Origin: Alienimonas chondri
GTDB lineage: Bacteria; Planctomycetota; Planctomycetia; Planctomycetales; Planctomycetaceae
Length of the DNA stretch: 45,295 nucleotides
Assembly (NCBI RefSeq): GCF_013036045.1
Contig: NZ_WTPX01000022.1
Coordinates: forward strand, 1 to 45,295
Direction of reading: 5' to 3'
Below the pieces are notes generated by a model. The model saw only the letters and a list, made by a program, of their open reading frames with translations, made no database searches and was not told where the DNA came from. Of this stretch, positions 1 through 8,289 are shown one piece after another; the first letter of the stretch is position 1, and every line of letters starts with the position of its first letter. The translations under genes were made by a program, and so were the position numbers.

Positions 1-821
1 GCGTCGGCGTGGACCCGACCGCCCCCCGCGAGGGCCGCGAGCCGGCCGGCGGCGGCGCGGTCGAACTGATCCGGGCCTACTTCGACGACCGCACCGCCCG
101 TCGTGCGAACGACCCGCCGGTCGACTTCGTCTGCTGCTTGTCCGCGTTTGAACACGTCCCCGAGCCGGCGGCGCTGCTCCGCACGGTGCGGGACATGTCG
201 GGCGATCGGGGGGCGGGGCTGTATTTCGAGGTGTTCGACGCCCGCCGGGCGCTCGGCCGCGGGGAGATCTGGAGCGTGCACTACGAGCAGTGCAACCTGT
301 TCGGGGCGGCGTCGCTGGCGGCGCTGTTCCGACACGCCGGGCTGACCGTGACCGATGCCGGGAACTGTTACGCCGGCGATCAGTACGCCTTCGTCGACGC
401 CGCCGCCGACCCCGCCGCCGCCGACCCGCCGGACGATCTGGAACCGGACGGCCTGCCCCCCGAATTGGCGTCGTTCAGCGCGGCGCACCGGGCGAAGCGG
501 GCGGAGTGGTCCGACCGCTTGGCGGGCTGGCGGTCGGCCGGCAAGACCGCGGCGTTTTGGGGGGCGGCGGGCAAGGGGGTCACGTTCTTGAACTCCCTGC
601 CCCTTGCTGCGCCGGGCGACGGAGTGATCGGCTTCGTGGTCGATTCGAACCCGGACAAACACGGCCGGTTCCTTCCCGGGACCGGTCATCCGATCCTCCC
701 GCCGGCGGCCCTCGCCGAGAACCCGCCGGACGTCGTCATTCTCTCGAACGCCCTGTACGAGCAGGAGATCCGACGACAAGCGGCGGGCCTGGGGTTCGAC
801 GGCGAGTTCGTCATCGCCTGA
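1..821 (+). CDS. SAM-dependent sugar C-methyltransferase, 5' end cut by window
   Basis: The reading frame is open to the left edge. The sequence just before the first possible start (GTG at 9) already reads Val-Gly-Val-Asp-Pro, the end of the second strand of a class I methyltransferase, so the true start lies upstream. The visible part has the acidic/hydrophobic VDFVCCLSAFEHV strand, a YEQCNLF segment equivalent to the YEHxxYF catalytic region of C-methyltransferases, and the C-terminal domain typical of NDP-sugar C-methyltransferases (AFWGAAGKGVTFLN, then VVDSNPDKHGRFLPG). It should transfer a methyl from SAM to carbon of a keto-sugar nucleotide in the cytoplasm. A second, fuller homologue lies at 7060. 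The family call is firm; the sugar position methylated is not known. Confidence 0.85.
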   Translation, partial: VGVDPTAPREGREPAGGGAVELIRAYFDDRTARRANDPPVDFVCCLSAFEHVPEPAALLRTVRDMSGDRGAGLYFEVFDARRALGRGEIWSVHYEQCNLFGAASLAALFRHAGLTVTDAGNCYAGDQYAFVDAAADPAAADPPDDLEPDGLPPELASFSAAHRAKRAEWSDRLAGWRSAGKTAAFWGAAGKGVTFLNSLPLAAPGDGVIGFVVDSNPDKHGRFLPGTGHPILPPAALAENPPDVVILSNALYEQEIRRQAAGLGFDGEFVIA

Positions 822-952
822 CCGCCGCCCGACTACCGCCGCCGCCCGACCGCCGTACGGGCCGCTCTTCGCCGCTTGCCCCGAGCGCCGCAGCCAGCGC
901 TTTTCCAGTCGCCGTTTCCAGCCGCCGTTCCCCCGACCCCCGACGCTGCCGC

Positions 953-1888
953 ATGGCGACGCTCGCGCCGATCACCCCGGACCTGTTCCCGAAGCTCTAC
1001 GATGCGTTCCTGCGCGACGACGACCCGCTCTCCGGGGAGGCGGAGTGGCGGAACGTGTTCGACTACGCCTGGGAGAAGCCGGAGGGCCACGCCGGCTATG
1101 CGCTCTTGGAAGACGGCGAGGCGATCGGCTTTCTCGGCATGATCTTCAGCCGACGGACGGTGGACGGGCGGGAAGAACGGTTCTGCAATCTCCACACCTG
1201 GTGGGTCCGCGAGGACCGCCGCGGGCACAGCCTGGCGTTGCTGCGGCCGATCACGCGGCTGCGCGGTTACACGATCACTCACTTCACGCCGGGCGATCGG
1301 GTCCGCGCGGTGCTGCGACGTTTAGGCTTCGCGGACCTCAGTTCGCAGCTCACAATCCTCCCGCCGCCGGGTCGAATCGGACGGACGCCGGCGGGCGTCA
1401 CGCTGTCGTTCGACGCGGACGAGATTACGAACCGCGTCTCGGACGAGGAACGCCGCCTGCTGACCGATCACCGCCCCTACCCGGTGGAGCCGCTGTTGGT
1501 GGAGGAGGGCGGCGCCCGTTGTCTCGTGCTGCACGGCCACGTTCTGCGACACCGACTGCCCTACGTGCACGTCAGTTATTTCAGCGACCGGGATCTGTTC
1601 CTGAAGCGTGAGCCGGCGATCCGGGCGGCGCTGCTGGACCGGTATCAAGTGCGGTTCGCGGCGGTGGATACGCGGTTGGTTCCGGGCCTGCGGTTCCCTC
1701 GGGGGTTCAAGTTTTGGGCGCCGGCGAACGCGTTGTTCAAGTCGGAGCGCGTCCCGCCGGAGCGGATCGACAACCTGTACTCGGACGTCACGCTGCTGGC
1801 CCTCACGACCCTGCCGGACCTGACCCACGAGATCAGCGAGCGGGTCCGCCGCCTGTTCGGGCTGCCCTCAAACGCGGACCCGGCCTGA
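953..1888 (+). CDS. GNAT-fold acyltransferase, probably modifying the surface glycan
   Basis: This 311-residue protein starts at the ATG at 953; the open frame runs further upstream, but that part overlaps the previous gene and does not look like protein. The N-terminal half has a GNAT pattern: GYALLEDGEAIGFLGMIF (beta 2-3), then NLHTWWVREDRRGHSLAL, an equivalent of the acetyl-CoA-binding motif A, and VRAVLRRLGF. The C-terminal half (about residues 140-311) is unrecognised and may be a second acceptor-binding half, as in Fem-like proteins. Its position between a C-methyltransferase and CDP-glucose 4,6-dehydratase suggests it acylates an amino sugar or another part of the glycan. That role is inferred from context. 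Confidence 0.75.
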   Translation: MATLAPITPDLFPKLYDAFLRDDDPLSGEAEWRNVFDYAWEKPEGHAGYALLEDGEAIGFLGMIFSRRTVDGREERFCNLHTWWVREDRRGHSLALLRPITRLRGYTITHFTPGDRVRAVLRRLGFADLSSQLTILPPPGRIGRTPAGVTLSFDADEITNRVSDEERRLLTDHRPYPVEPLLVEEGGARCLVLHGHVLRHRLPYVHVSYFSDRDLFLKREPAIRAALLDRYQVRFAAVDTRLVPGLRFPRGFKFWAPANALFKSERVPPERIDNLYSDVTLLALTTLPDLTHEISERVRRLFGLPSNADPA

Positions 1889-1990
1889 GACGCCCCGTTC
1901 CGGCCGCCGTCTGGACGAGGGGCGGTCTTCGGGGCAGGATCGCCGTTCGAATCGCCCCTCCCGCCGTTCCCCAGCTTCCGTTTCATCGCG

Positions 1991-3175
1991 ATGTCCGACC
2001 CGTCCCCGCCCGCGCCGTTCGGCGGAGTCTTCGCCGGCCGCCGGGTGTTCGTCACGGGACACACCGGATTTAAGGGGAGCTGGCTCTGCCTGTGGTTGAA
2101 GCGGTTGGGGGCGGAGGCGACCGGGTACGCGTTCGACCCGCCGACCGACCCCAGTCATTTCGCCGCCGCCGGGATCAGCGACACGCTGGCCAGGGATCTC
2201 CGCGGGGACGTCCGCGACCGGGCCGCGCTGGCCGCGGCGATCGACGAGTGCGACCCGGACCTGATCCTGCACCTCGCGGCGCAGTCCGTGGTGCGGACGG
2301 GGTACGAAGAGCCGTTCGAGACGTTCGAGACGAACGTGATGGGCACCGCCGCGGTGCTCGAAGCGGTGCGGACGCGGTCCGCGACGTCCGGCGGGGCGCC
2401 GGTCTCGGTCGTCTGCGTGACCAGCGACAAGTGCTACGAGAACGTGGAACAGGTCTGGGGTTACCGCGAGACCGACCCGATGGGAGACCACGACCCTTAC
2501 GGCGGCAGCAAGGGGGCGGCGGAGTTGGCGATTCGGGCCTATCGGCATTCCTTCTTTCCGACCGAGCGGCTGGGCGAGCACGGCGTGCGGCTGGCGAGCG
2601 TGCGTGCCGGCAACGTGATCGGCGGGGGCGACTGGACCCGCGACGCGTTGATCGTCGATGCCGTCGCCGCCCTCCGCCGCGGGGAGTCGGTGGGGCTCCG
2701 CAGTCCCGGCGCCTACCGCCCTTGGCAGCACGTCCTGCAGGCGCTCGACGGCTATCTGACGAGCGCCGCCGCCCTGTTGACCGCCGACGCGAACGACGCG
2801 GAGCGGCTGTCGGCGGTTTGTTCGGGCTTCAACATCGGCCCGCTGCCCGGCCGCGCTTTGAACGTGCGGGAGGTGGTCGAAACCCTCGCCGCCGAATGGG
2901 GCGCCGGAGGCTGGGAGGACGTCAGCGACGGGAACCACCCGCGGGAGGCCGGCCTGTTGCACCTCTCGATTGACCGGGCGATGTGGGTTCTCGGTTGGAA
3001 GCCGGTCTGGGACGTGGACGAGGCGTTACGACAAACGGCCCGCTGGTACCGGGACTGCTTCTCCCTGGAGGACGCGGCCGGGGGCGACGCCGGCCCCGCG
3101 GCGGTGAGGGCGCTCTCGGAGCGGCAAATCGCCGGCTACGAGGCGGCGCTGGAGAACCGCCCGGCCGCCCGCTGA
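1991..3175 (+). CDS. rfbG: CDP-glucose 4,6-dehydratase
   Basis: This 394-residue extended short-chain dehydrogenase converts CDP-glucose to CDP-4-keto-6-deoxyglucose, the committed step to CDP-linked 6-deoxy and dideoxy hexoses. The NAD-binding motif GHTGFKGSW (residues 23-31) is the variant typical of CDP-glucose dehydratases. TSDKCYEN starts at 144 and the catalytic YxxxK pair is Tyr170/Lys174 in DPYGGSK. Later motifs ASVRAGNVIGGGDW and RPWQHVL also fit the family, and the length is only slightly above the usual 360 or so. It pairs functionally with the cytidylyltransferase at 8290, unusually separated from it by four genes. Confidence 0.95.
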   Translation: MSDPSPPAPFGGVFAGRRVFVTGHTGFKGSWLCLWLKRLGAEATGYAFDPPTDPSHFAAAGISDTLARDLRGDVRDRAALAAAIDECDPDLILHLAAQSVVRTGYEEPFETFETNVMGTAAVLEAVRTRSATSGGAPVSVVCVTSDKCYENVEQVWGYRETDPMGDHDPYGGSKGAAELAIRAYRHSFFPTERLGEHGVRLASVRAGNVIGGGDWTRDALIVDAVAALRRGESVGLRSPGAYRPWQHVLQALDGYLTSAAALLTADANDAERLSAVCSGFNIGPLPGRALNVREVVETLAAEWGAGGWEDVSDGNHPREAGLLHLSIDRAMWVLGWKPVWDVDEALRQTARWYRDCFSLEDAAGGDAGPAAVRALSERQIAGYEAALENRPAAR

Positions 3176-3229
3176 GGCCGCGGCTCGATTTCCGACCGCG
3201 ACGCGGCCTGACCGAATCGCCCGGCGAAA

Positions 3230-3251
3230 CCGACCGATCCCGCACGGTCGG
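3230..3251. promoter_or_regulatory. Inverted repeat after rfbG (hairpin or operator)
   Basis: Perfect 7-bp arms CCGACCG and CGGTCGG flank an 8-nt spacer, 54 nt after the rfbG stop and about 106 nt before the aminotransferase start. This 182-nt gap is the largest inside the glycan locus, so a weak terminator or internal promoter region is plausible. No U-run follows the stem. Confidence 0.3.
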
Positions 3252-3357
3252 CCGGTTCCGCCCGGTTCGCCTCGTTCTCCCAGGCGGCCCGAGCGTTCGA
3301 GGGGCGGATTGGCTCTAAGCTTGCGGACCGTCGCCTCACGCTCCGCAGTTCTACTTT

Positions 3358-4689
3358 ATGCCCGCCGCGTCCCCGCCCCGCCGCGTCTCTCCGGCGACGG
3401 ACGCCTTGCGGGAGCGGGCGCACGAACTGATCCCCGGCGGGTGCCACACCTATGCCAAGGGAGACGATCAGCTCTCCGCAAACGCCCCGCCGTTCATCGT
3501 TCGCGGACAGGGCTGCCACGTCTGGGATGCGGACGGCAACCGCTTTATCGAGTACGGCATGGGTTGCCGGGCCGTCGCGCTGGGGCATGCCTTCCCCGCC
3601 GTGCTGGACGCCGTCCGCAAACACCTGCCGACCGGCACGAACTTCACCCGCCCCCATCCGATCGAGGTGGAGTGCGCCGAAGAGCTGCTGGGCCTGATCG
3701 ACGGGGCGGAGATGGTCAAGTTCTGCAAGGACGGTTCGACCGCCACCACCGGCGCCCTGAAGCTGGCGCGCGCCCAGACCGGCCGGGAGAAAGTCGCCGT
3801 CTGCGGCGATCACCCGTTCTTCGCGATCCACGACTGGTTTATCGGAACCACCCCCTTCGACGCCGGCATCCCGCAGTGCGTCAAGGATCTCTCGCTGACG
3901 TTCCGCTACAACGATCCGGAGAGCCTTCGGGGGCTGTTCGAGGCGCACCCCGGCGAGATCGCCGCGGTCATCCTGGAGCCGGCTAAGTACGACGAGCCGG
4001 CGGACGGCTTTCTGCACAAGGTTCAAGCGTTGTGCCGCGAGCACGGGGCGGTGTTCGTGCTGGACGAGATGATCACCGGGTTCCGCTATCACTTGGGCGG
4101 AGCCCAGGCTCTGTACGGGGTGACGCCGGATCTGTCGACGTTCGGCAAGGCTCTGGCGAACGGGCATTCGGTCTCCGCGCTGGTCGGCAAGCGGAGCCTG
4201 ATGGAATTGGGCGGCCTGCGGCACGACCGGGAGCGGGTGTTCCTGCTCTCCACGACGCACGGGGCCGAGACCCACGCCCTCGCCGCGGCGATCGAGACGA
4301 TGCGCGTCTACCAGCGGGAGCCGGTCATCGAAACGATGGCCGAACGCGGGGCGCAGTTGCGGGACGGGATCGAGGCCGTCGCCCGGGAGCGCGGGCTGTT
4401 CGAGGCGATCCCGCTGTTCGGCCCGCCGTGCAATCTGGTGTTCGGCGCCCGCGACCGGGACGGGAACGCCAGCCAGGAGTTCCGCAGTCTGCTGATTCAG
4501 GAACTGATCCGCCGCGGCGTGCTGGGGCCGTCGCTGGTGATCTCCTATTCCCACAGCGAACGGGACGTGGAGGAGACCGTCGCCGCCTTCGACGGGGCGA
4601 TGGAGGTCTATCTGCGCGCTCTGGAGGACGGCGTGGGCGAATATCTCGTCGGGCCGCCGTCGAAGTCCGTCTATCGGAAGTTTAATTAG
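3358..4689 (+). CDS. Class III PLP aminotransferase, glutamate-1-semialdehyde aminomutase-like
   Basis: This 443-residue fold-type I PLP enzyme belongs to the class III (HemL-like) family. PLP-binding features are GSTATTGALKLAR (near 126-138), the LDEMITGFR segment with Asp236, and the Schiff-base lysine Lys264 in TFGKALANGHS. The C-terminus (GPPSKSVYRKFN) resembles the glycan-locus subgroup rather than heme-pathway HemL. Such enzymes in O-antigen clusters are usually annotated as glutamate-1-semialdehyde 2,1-aminomutase, but here a role in aminating a sugar or making an amino-acid-derived substituent is more likely. It may be the amino-group supplier for the neighbouring acyltransferase. The ATG at 3358 fits the conserved N-terminus. 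The exact substrate is unknown. Confidence 0.88.
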   Translation: MPAASPPRRVSPATDALRERAHELIPGGCHTYAKGDDQLSANAPPFIVRGQGCHVWDADGNRFIEYGMGCRAVALGHAFPAVLDAVRKHLPTGTNFTRPHPIEVECAEELLGLIDGAEMVKFCKDGSTATTGALKLARAQTGREKVAVCGDHPFFAIHDWFIGTTPFDAGIPQCVKDLSLTFRYNDPESLRGLFEAHPGEIAAVILEPAKYDEPADGFLHKVQALCREHGAVFVLDEMITGFRYHLGGAQALYGVTPDLSTFGKALANGHSVSALVGKRSLMELGGLRHDRERVFLLSTTHGAETHALAAAIETMRVYQREPVIETMAERGAQLRDGIEAVARERGLFEAIPLFGPPCNLVFGARDRDGNASQEFRSLLIQELIRRGVLGPSLVISYSHSERDVEETVAAFDGAMEVYLRALEDGVGEYLVGPPSKSVYRKFN

Positions 4690-4693
4690 TCCC

Positions 4694-6091
4694 GTGGCGA
4701 CCGCCCCCCCGCCGCCGATCGACGCCCCGGGCCGCGAGGCCGGCGACCGCATGCTCGCGCTGCTGACGGAACTGTTTCCGATCTGCCGGGCGAAGACGGG
4801 CGCGGGGGTGCGAGAGTCGTTGGCGCTCCTCGCCGACCGTCTGCCGACCGGCGGCGGGGAGTGGACGATGACGGAGGTTCCCACCGGCACGCCGATCCTG
4901 GATTGGGAGGTCCCGCCGGAGTGGAACGTCCGCGACGCGTTCCTCCGCGACCCCGCCGATCCGCCGGGCGTGCGCCTGGTCGACTTCGGCGAATCGAACC
5001 TGCACGTGCTCAGCGGCTCCGCCCCGGTCGACCGTCGCGTCTCGTGGTCCGAACTGCAGGGGCGTCTGCGGACCGCCCCGGGCCGGCCGGCGGACGTGCC
5101 GTTTCGCACCTGCGAACCGGGGGCGGACTGGGGTTTGTGCGTCTCGCAGGAGCAGTACGACGAACTCGCCGCCCGCGGGGAGCGGGAGTACGAACTGCGG
5201 GTCGACGCGACCGTTGCGGACGGTTCCCTCACCTACGCGGAGTTCGTCCTCCCCCCGACCGCACCGGCCCCGGACGGGCCGAACGAGGTGTTGATCTCCA
5301 CGCACGTCTGCCACCCATCGCTGGCCCACGACGGGGTCAGCGGAATCGCCGTGGCGACCGAATTGGCCCGGACCCTCGTCGAGCGTCCGCGGAGGCGGTT
5401 CTCGTACCGATTCCTGTTCGCGCCGGCGACGGTGGGGGCGATCGCCTGGCTGGCGGGGAACCGGGACTGTGCGGACCGGATGTTCGGGGGGCTGACGCTC
5501 GCCTGCTGCGGGGACGACGGGCCGTTCACGCTCCGCCGCAGCCGGCGGGGCGACTCCCCCGTCGACCGGGCCGCGGCGCACGTTTTGAAGACCTCCGGCG
5601 AACCGCACGAGGTGCGGGAGTTCGCGCCCTTCGGGTACGACCAGCGGCAGTTCTGCTCGCCGGGGTTCGACCTGCCGGTCGCCGCGTTGAGTCGCACGCC
5701 CGACGGCGAGTACCCGGAGTATCACACCTCCGCGGACGACCTGTCGCTCGTTTCCGCCGCGGGACTGGCCGGGGCGCTGGGCGTTTGCGCGGCGGTCTTC
5801 GACGTGCTGGAACGGGACCGCACCTGCCGGAACCTCAAGCCGTTCGGCGAGCCGCGTTTGGGGCCGAGCGGGCTGTACGCCGCGTTCGGCGCCGACCCGG
5901 CCGGGGCCGCGGCTCAGCGGGCGGTGCAGTGGGTCTTGAATCTGTCGGACGGGTCGCGGTCGCTGTTGGCGATCGCGGAGCGGTCCGGCCTGCCGTTCGC
6001 CGCCGTCGCCGCCGCCGCCGACGCCCTGCTCGCTCACGGTTTCCTCACGGACGATCGCTCCGCCGACCTATCTCTCGGATCTCACACATGA
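4694..6091 (+). CDS. DUF4910-type aminopeptidase-like protein with C-terminal winged helix
   Basis: This 465-residue protein starts at a GTG four nt after the previous stop. The core resembles M28-type zinc aminopeptidases of the DUF4910/DUF2172 group: a metal-binding ISTHVCHPSLAHDGVSG block (near residues 200-216), and EYPEYHTSADDL further on, which supplies another metal ligand. The last 70 or so residues (from AVQWVLNLSDGSRSLLAIAERSG) look like the small winged-helix domain common in this family. Such proteins recur in surface polysaccharide clusters without a proven reaction; removal of an aminoacyl or N-acyl group from a glycan precursor is one possibility. It overlaps the next gene by ATGA at 6088, so the two are probably translationally coupled. 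Confidence 0.82.
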   Translation: MATAPPPPIDAPGREAGDRMLALLTELFPICRAKTGAGVRESLALLADRLPTGGGEWTMTEVPTGTPILDWEVPPEWNVRDAFLRDPADPPGVRLVDFGESNLHVLSGSAPVDRRVSWSELQGRLRTAPGRPADVPFRTCEPGADWGLCVSQEQYDELAARGEREYELRVDATVADGSLTYAEFVLPPTAPAPDGPNEVLISTHVCHPSLAHDGVSGIAVATELARTLVERPRRRFSYRFLFAPATVGAIAWLAGNRDCADRMFGGLTLACCGDDGPFTLRRSRRGDSPVDRAAAHVLKTSGEPHEVREFAPFGYDQRQFCSPGFDLPVAALSRTPDGEYPEYHTSADDLSLVSAAGLAGALGVCAAVFDVLERDRTCRNLKPFGEPRLGPSGLYAAFGADPAGAAAQRAVQWVLNLSDGSRSLLAIAERSGLPFAAVAAAADALLAHGFLTDDRSADLSLGSHT

Positions 6092-7002
6092 CGGCCGTTT
6101 ATTTTAATGCCGACCACCCGGACGATCGCCGCCGGGAGAACCTCTACGCCGGGGCGATCTACGTCGACGCCGCCAACGCCGCCACGCGGGCGTTCTGCGC
6201 GTTCGCGCGAACGCTGTCCGAAGAGGCGTTCGCCCCGCACGACCCGCGGGACGCCCAGCACGTCCTGTCGGTCGATGAATATAACGCGGTCCTGAAGGAT
6301 CTGAAGCCGAAGTTCATCCACCACCCGGATAGTAAGACCCTCATCCGCGAGGTGCTGGCGGGGGCCGGATGCGACCTCGACCGCACCTACGCCGACGTGC
6401 CCCGGCTGCGGACGGCGACCTCCCACGGGTACCTCACCAGCGGACTGGCGTACGCCTTCAAACCGCACAGGGACACGTGGTACTCCCCGCCGCAGTGCCA
6501 GCTGAACTGGTGGCTGCCGGTGTACGAAATAGAGCCCGGCAACGCGATGGCCTTCCACCCGCATTATTGGGACCGGGCGATCCGAAACTCGTCGGCGGGG
6601 TTCAACTATCAGGACTGGCAGACCGGCGGTCGCAAAGCGGCTCACGACCAGGGAAAAAAGGACACGCGGGTGCAGTCCGAGGCGCTGGAGGAGCTGGAAT
6701 TAGAGCCGGCGTTGAAGCTGGTGCCGGAGCCGGGCGGGCTGATCGTGTTCTCGGCGGCGCATCTGCACTCGACCGTGCCGAACGAGACCGGGCGGACCCG
6801 GTTGAGCATCGACTTTCGTACGGTCCACCGGGACGATCTGGAGGCCGGCCGCGGCGCCCCCAACGTCGACAGCGCCTGCGGGGGGACCACGACGATGGAC
6901 TACCTGAGGGCCGCGGACTTCACGCACCTGCCGGAAGAACTGATCGACCGGTACGCCGAGTCCCGCCCGGACTGGGCCGACGCCCCCGCGGCGTTCGCCT
7001 GA
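6088..7002 (+). CDS. Fe(II)/2-oxoglutarate-dependent dioxygenase-like protein
   Basis: This 304-residue protein starts at the ATG at 6088, which overlaps the upstream TGA. It has the facial-triad pattern of the cupin-type 2OG oxygenases: an HxD in AFKPHRDTWYS (about His128 and Asp130) and a distal His in FSAAHLHSTVPNE (near 225), followed by RTRLSIDFR, whose Arg would bind 2-oxoglutarate. QLNWWLPVYEIEPGNAMAFHP between them resembles phytanoyl-CoA dioxygenase-like strands. It probably hydroxylates a sugar-nucleotide, lipid or ACP-bound intermediate in this locus; the substrate cannot be told from the sequence. The C-terminal tail (PEELIDRYAESRPDWA) is charged and not part of the fold. Confidence 0.8.
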   Translation: MTAVYFNADHPDDRRRENLYAGAIYVDAANAATRAFCAFARTLSEEAFAPHDPRDAQHVLSVDEYNAVLKDLKPKFIHHPDSKTLIREVLAGAGCDLDRTYADVPRLRTATSHGYLTSGLAYAFKPHRDTWYSPPQCQLNWWLPVYEIEPGNAMAFHPHYWDRAIRNSSAGFNYQDWQTGGRKAAHDQGKKDTRVQSEALEELELEPALKLVPEPGGLIVFSAAHLHSTVPNETGRTRLSIDFRTVHRDDLEAGRGAPNVDSACGGTTTMDYLRAADFTHLPEELIDRYAESRPDWADAPAAFA

Positions 7003-7059
7003 TCGCCCGTCGGCCCCGCAAAACCGACAGTCGCCGGCGGGGCCGCGCTGCGACAGCAA

Positions 7060-8247
7060 GTGGTGGACCTCGGCACTTCGCCGCTATGCGAGAACTTCCT
7101 GACGGCGGAAGAACTGAACCGGCCGGAGCCGTTCTACCCGCTGGCGGCGTACGTCTGCGGCGAGTGTTATCTGGTGCAGGTCGAGGAATACGTCAGCGGG
7201 CGGGAGATATTCGGCGGGGAGTACGCGTATTTCAGTTCGTTCAGCGACAGTTGGCTGAAGCACGCTGCCGACTACGCCGACCGGATGACCGACCGGCTCG
7301 GGTTGAACGCAGACAGCTTCGTGTTGGAACTGGCGAGCAACGACGGCTACCTGCTGAAAAACTTCGTGGCGAAGGGCGTACCCTGTCTGGGCGTCGAGCC
7401 GGCCGCGAACTGCGCGGCCGCCGCGGAGGAGCGGGGCGTGCCGACCCGCGTGATGTACTTCGGCGTGGAGGCCGCGCAGGAACTGGCCGCCGAGGGCGTC
7501 TCCGCCGACCTGATGGTCGCGAATAATTGCGCCGCCCACGTGCCCGACCTGAACGACTTTTTCGGCGGGATGCGGCTGCTGCTAAGGCCGGGCGGGGTCG
7601 TCACCGTCGAGGTCGCGCACTGGCTGACGATGCTGGAGGGCAATCAGTTCGATCAGATCTACCAGGAGCACTACTGCTACTTCTCGCTCTTGACGCTCCG
7701 CCGGGTGTGCGCCGCGCACGGGTTGACGCTGTACGACGTGGACGAGATCCCGACGCACGGCGGATCTCTGCGAATCTACGCCCGGCACGAGGCGGACGAT
7801 GCGAAACCCGTCACGTCGGCGGTGACCGACCTGATCGAGCGGGAAAAGGCCGCCGGGCTCACGGAGATGGCGACCTACGCCGCCTTCGGCCGCCGCGTCG
7901 AAGAGACGAAGCGTAAATTGTTGGAGTTCCTCATCGACGCCAAACGGGCCGGCAAGTCGATCGTCGGCTATGGAGCCCCGGGGAAGGGGAACACGCTGTT
8001 GAACTACTGCGGCGTGCGGACGGATTTCCTGGACTACGTCGTGGACCGCAACCCATATAAGCACGGCAAGTTCCTGCCGGGGACGCACATTCCCGTGTAT
8101 CCGACCGAGCGGATCGCGGAGACCAGGCCGGACCTCGTTCTGATCCTGCCTTGGAACTTGAAGGAAGAGATCGCCGCGCAACTGACCTACGTTCGAGAGT
8201 GGGGCGGCGCGTTGGCCGTCCCGATCCCGGAAGCGACCTACATCTAG
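7060..8247 (+). CDS. NDP-sugar C-methyltransferase with truncated N-terminal zinc domain
   Basis: This 395-residue protein belongs to the family of TylC3/NovU-type sugar C-methyltransferases. Order: partial zinc-binding domain (VDLGTSPLCENFL; Cys33/Cys36 in VCGECYLVQ), SAM-binding motif VLELASNDGYLL (from about residue 88), catalytic region YQEHYCYFS (near 200), and the C-terminal domain SIVGYGAPGKGNTLLNY ... VVDRNPYKHGKFLPGTHIP. It likely methylates C-3 (or C-5) of CDP-4-keto-6-deoxyglucose or a derivative. The first CxxC of the zinc site, normally about 20 residues before VDLG, is absent: upstream codons in this frame read KPTVAGGAALRQQ with no cysteine. A GTG at 7060 is the only conventional start after the in-frame stop at 7000. 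Confidence 0.9.
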   Translation: MVDLGTSPLCENFLTAEELNRPEPFYPLAAYVCGECYLVQVEEYVSGREIFGGEYAYFSSFSDSWLKHAADYADRMTDRLGLNADSFVLELASNDGYLLKNFVAKGVPCLGVEPAANCAAAAEERGVPTRVMYFGVEAAQELAAEGVSADLMVANNCAAHVPDLNDFFGGMRLLLRPGGVVTVEVAHWLTMLEGNQFDQIYQEHYCYFSLLTLRRVCAAHGLTLYDVDEIPTHGGSLRIYARHEADDAKPVTSAVTDLIEREKAAGLTEMATYAAFGRRVEETKRKLLEFLIDAKRAGKSIVGYGAPGKGNTLLNYCGVRTDFLDYVVDRNPYKHGKFLPGTHIPVYPTERIAETRPDLVLILPWNLKEEIAAQLTYVREWGGALAVPIPEATYI

Positions 8248-8289
8248 GCGCCCCCGTTTCCCCTCCCCCGCCCCGGTGATCCCGTCGCT

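Noticed and set aside
290-952. N-terminal extension of the GNAT frame
   Set aside because: Overlaps the methyltransferase in another frame and reads as Arg-rich filler; protein-like sequence begins at the ATG at 953.
3136-5232. Long - strand open frame (698 codons) across the aminotransferase
   Set aside because: Arg/Pro/Gln-rich antisense of well-supported + strand genes, without any family motif; GC-rich codon bias leaves such frames open.
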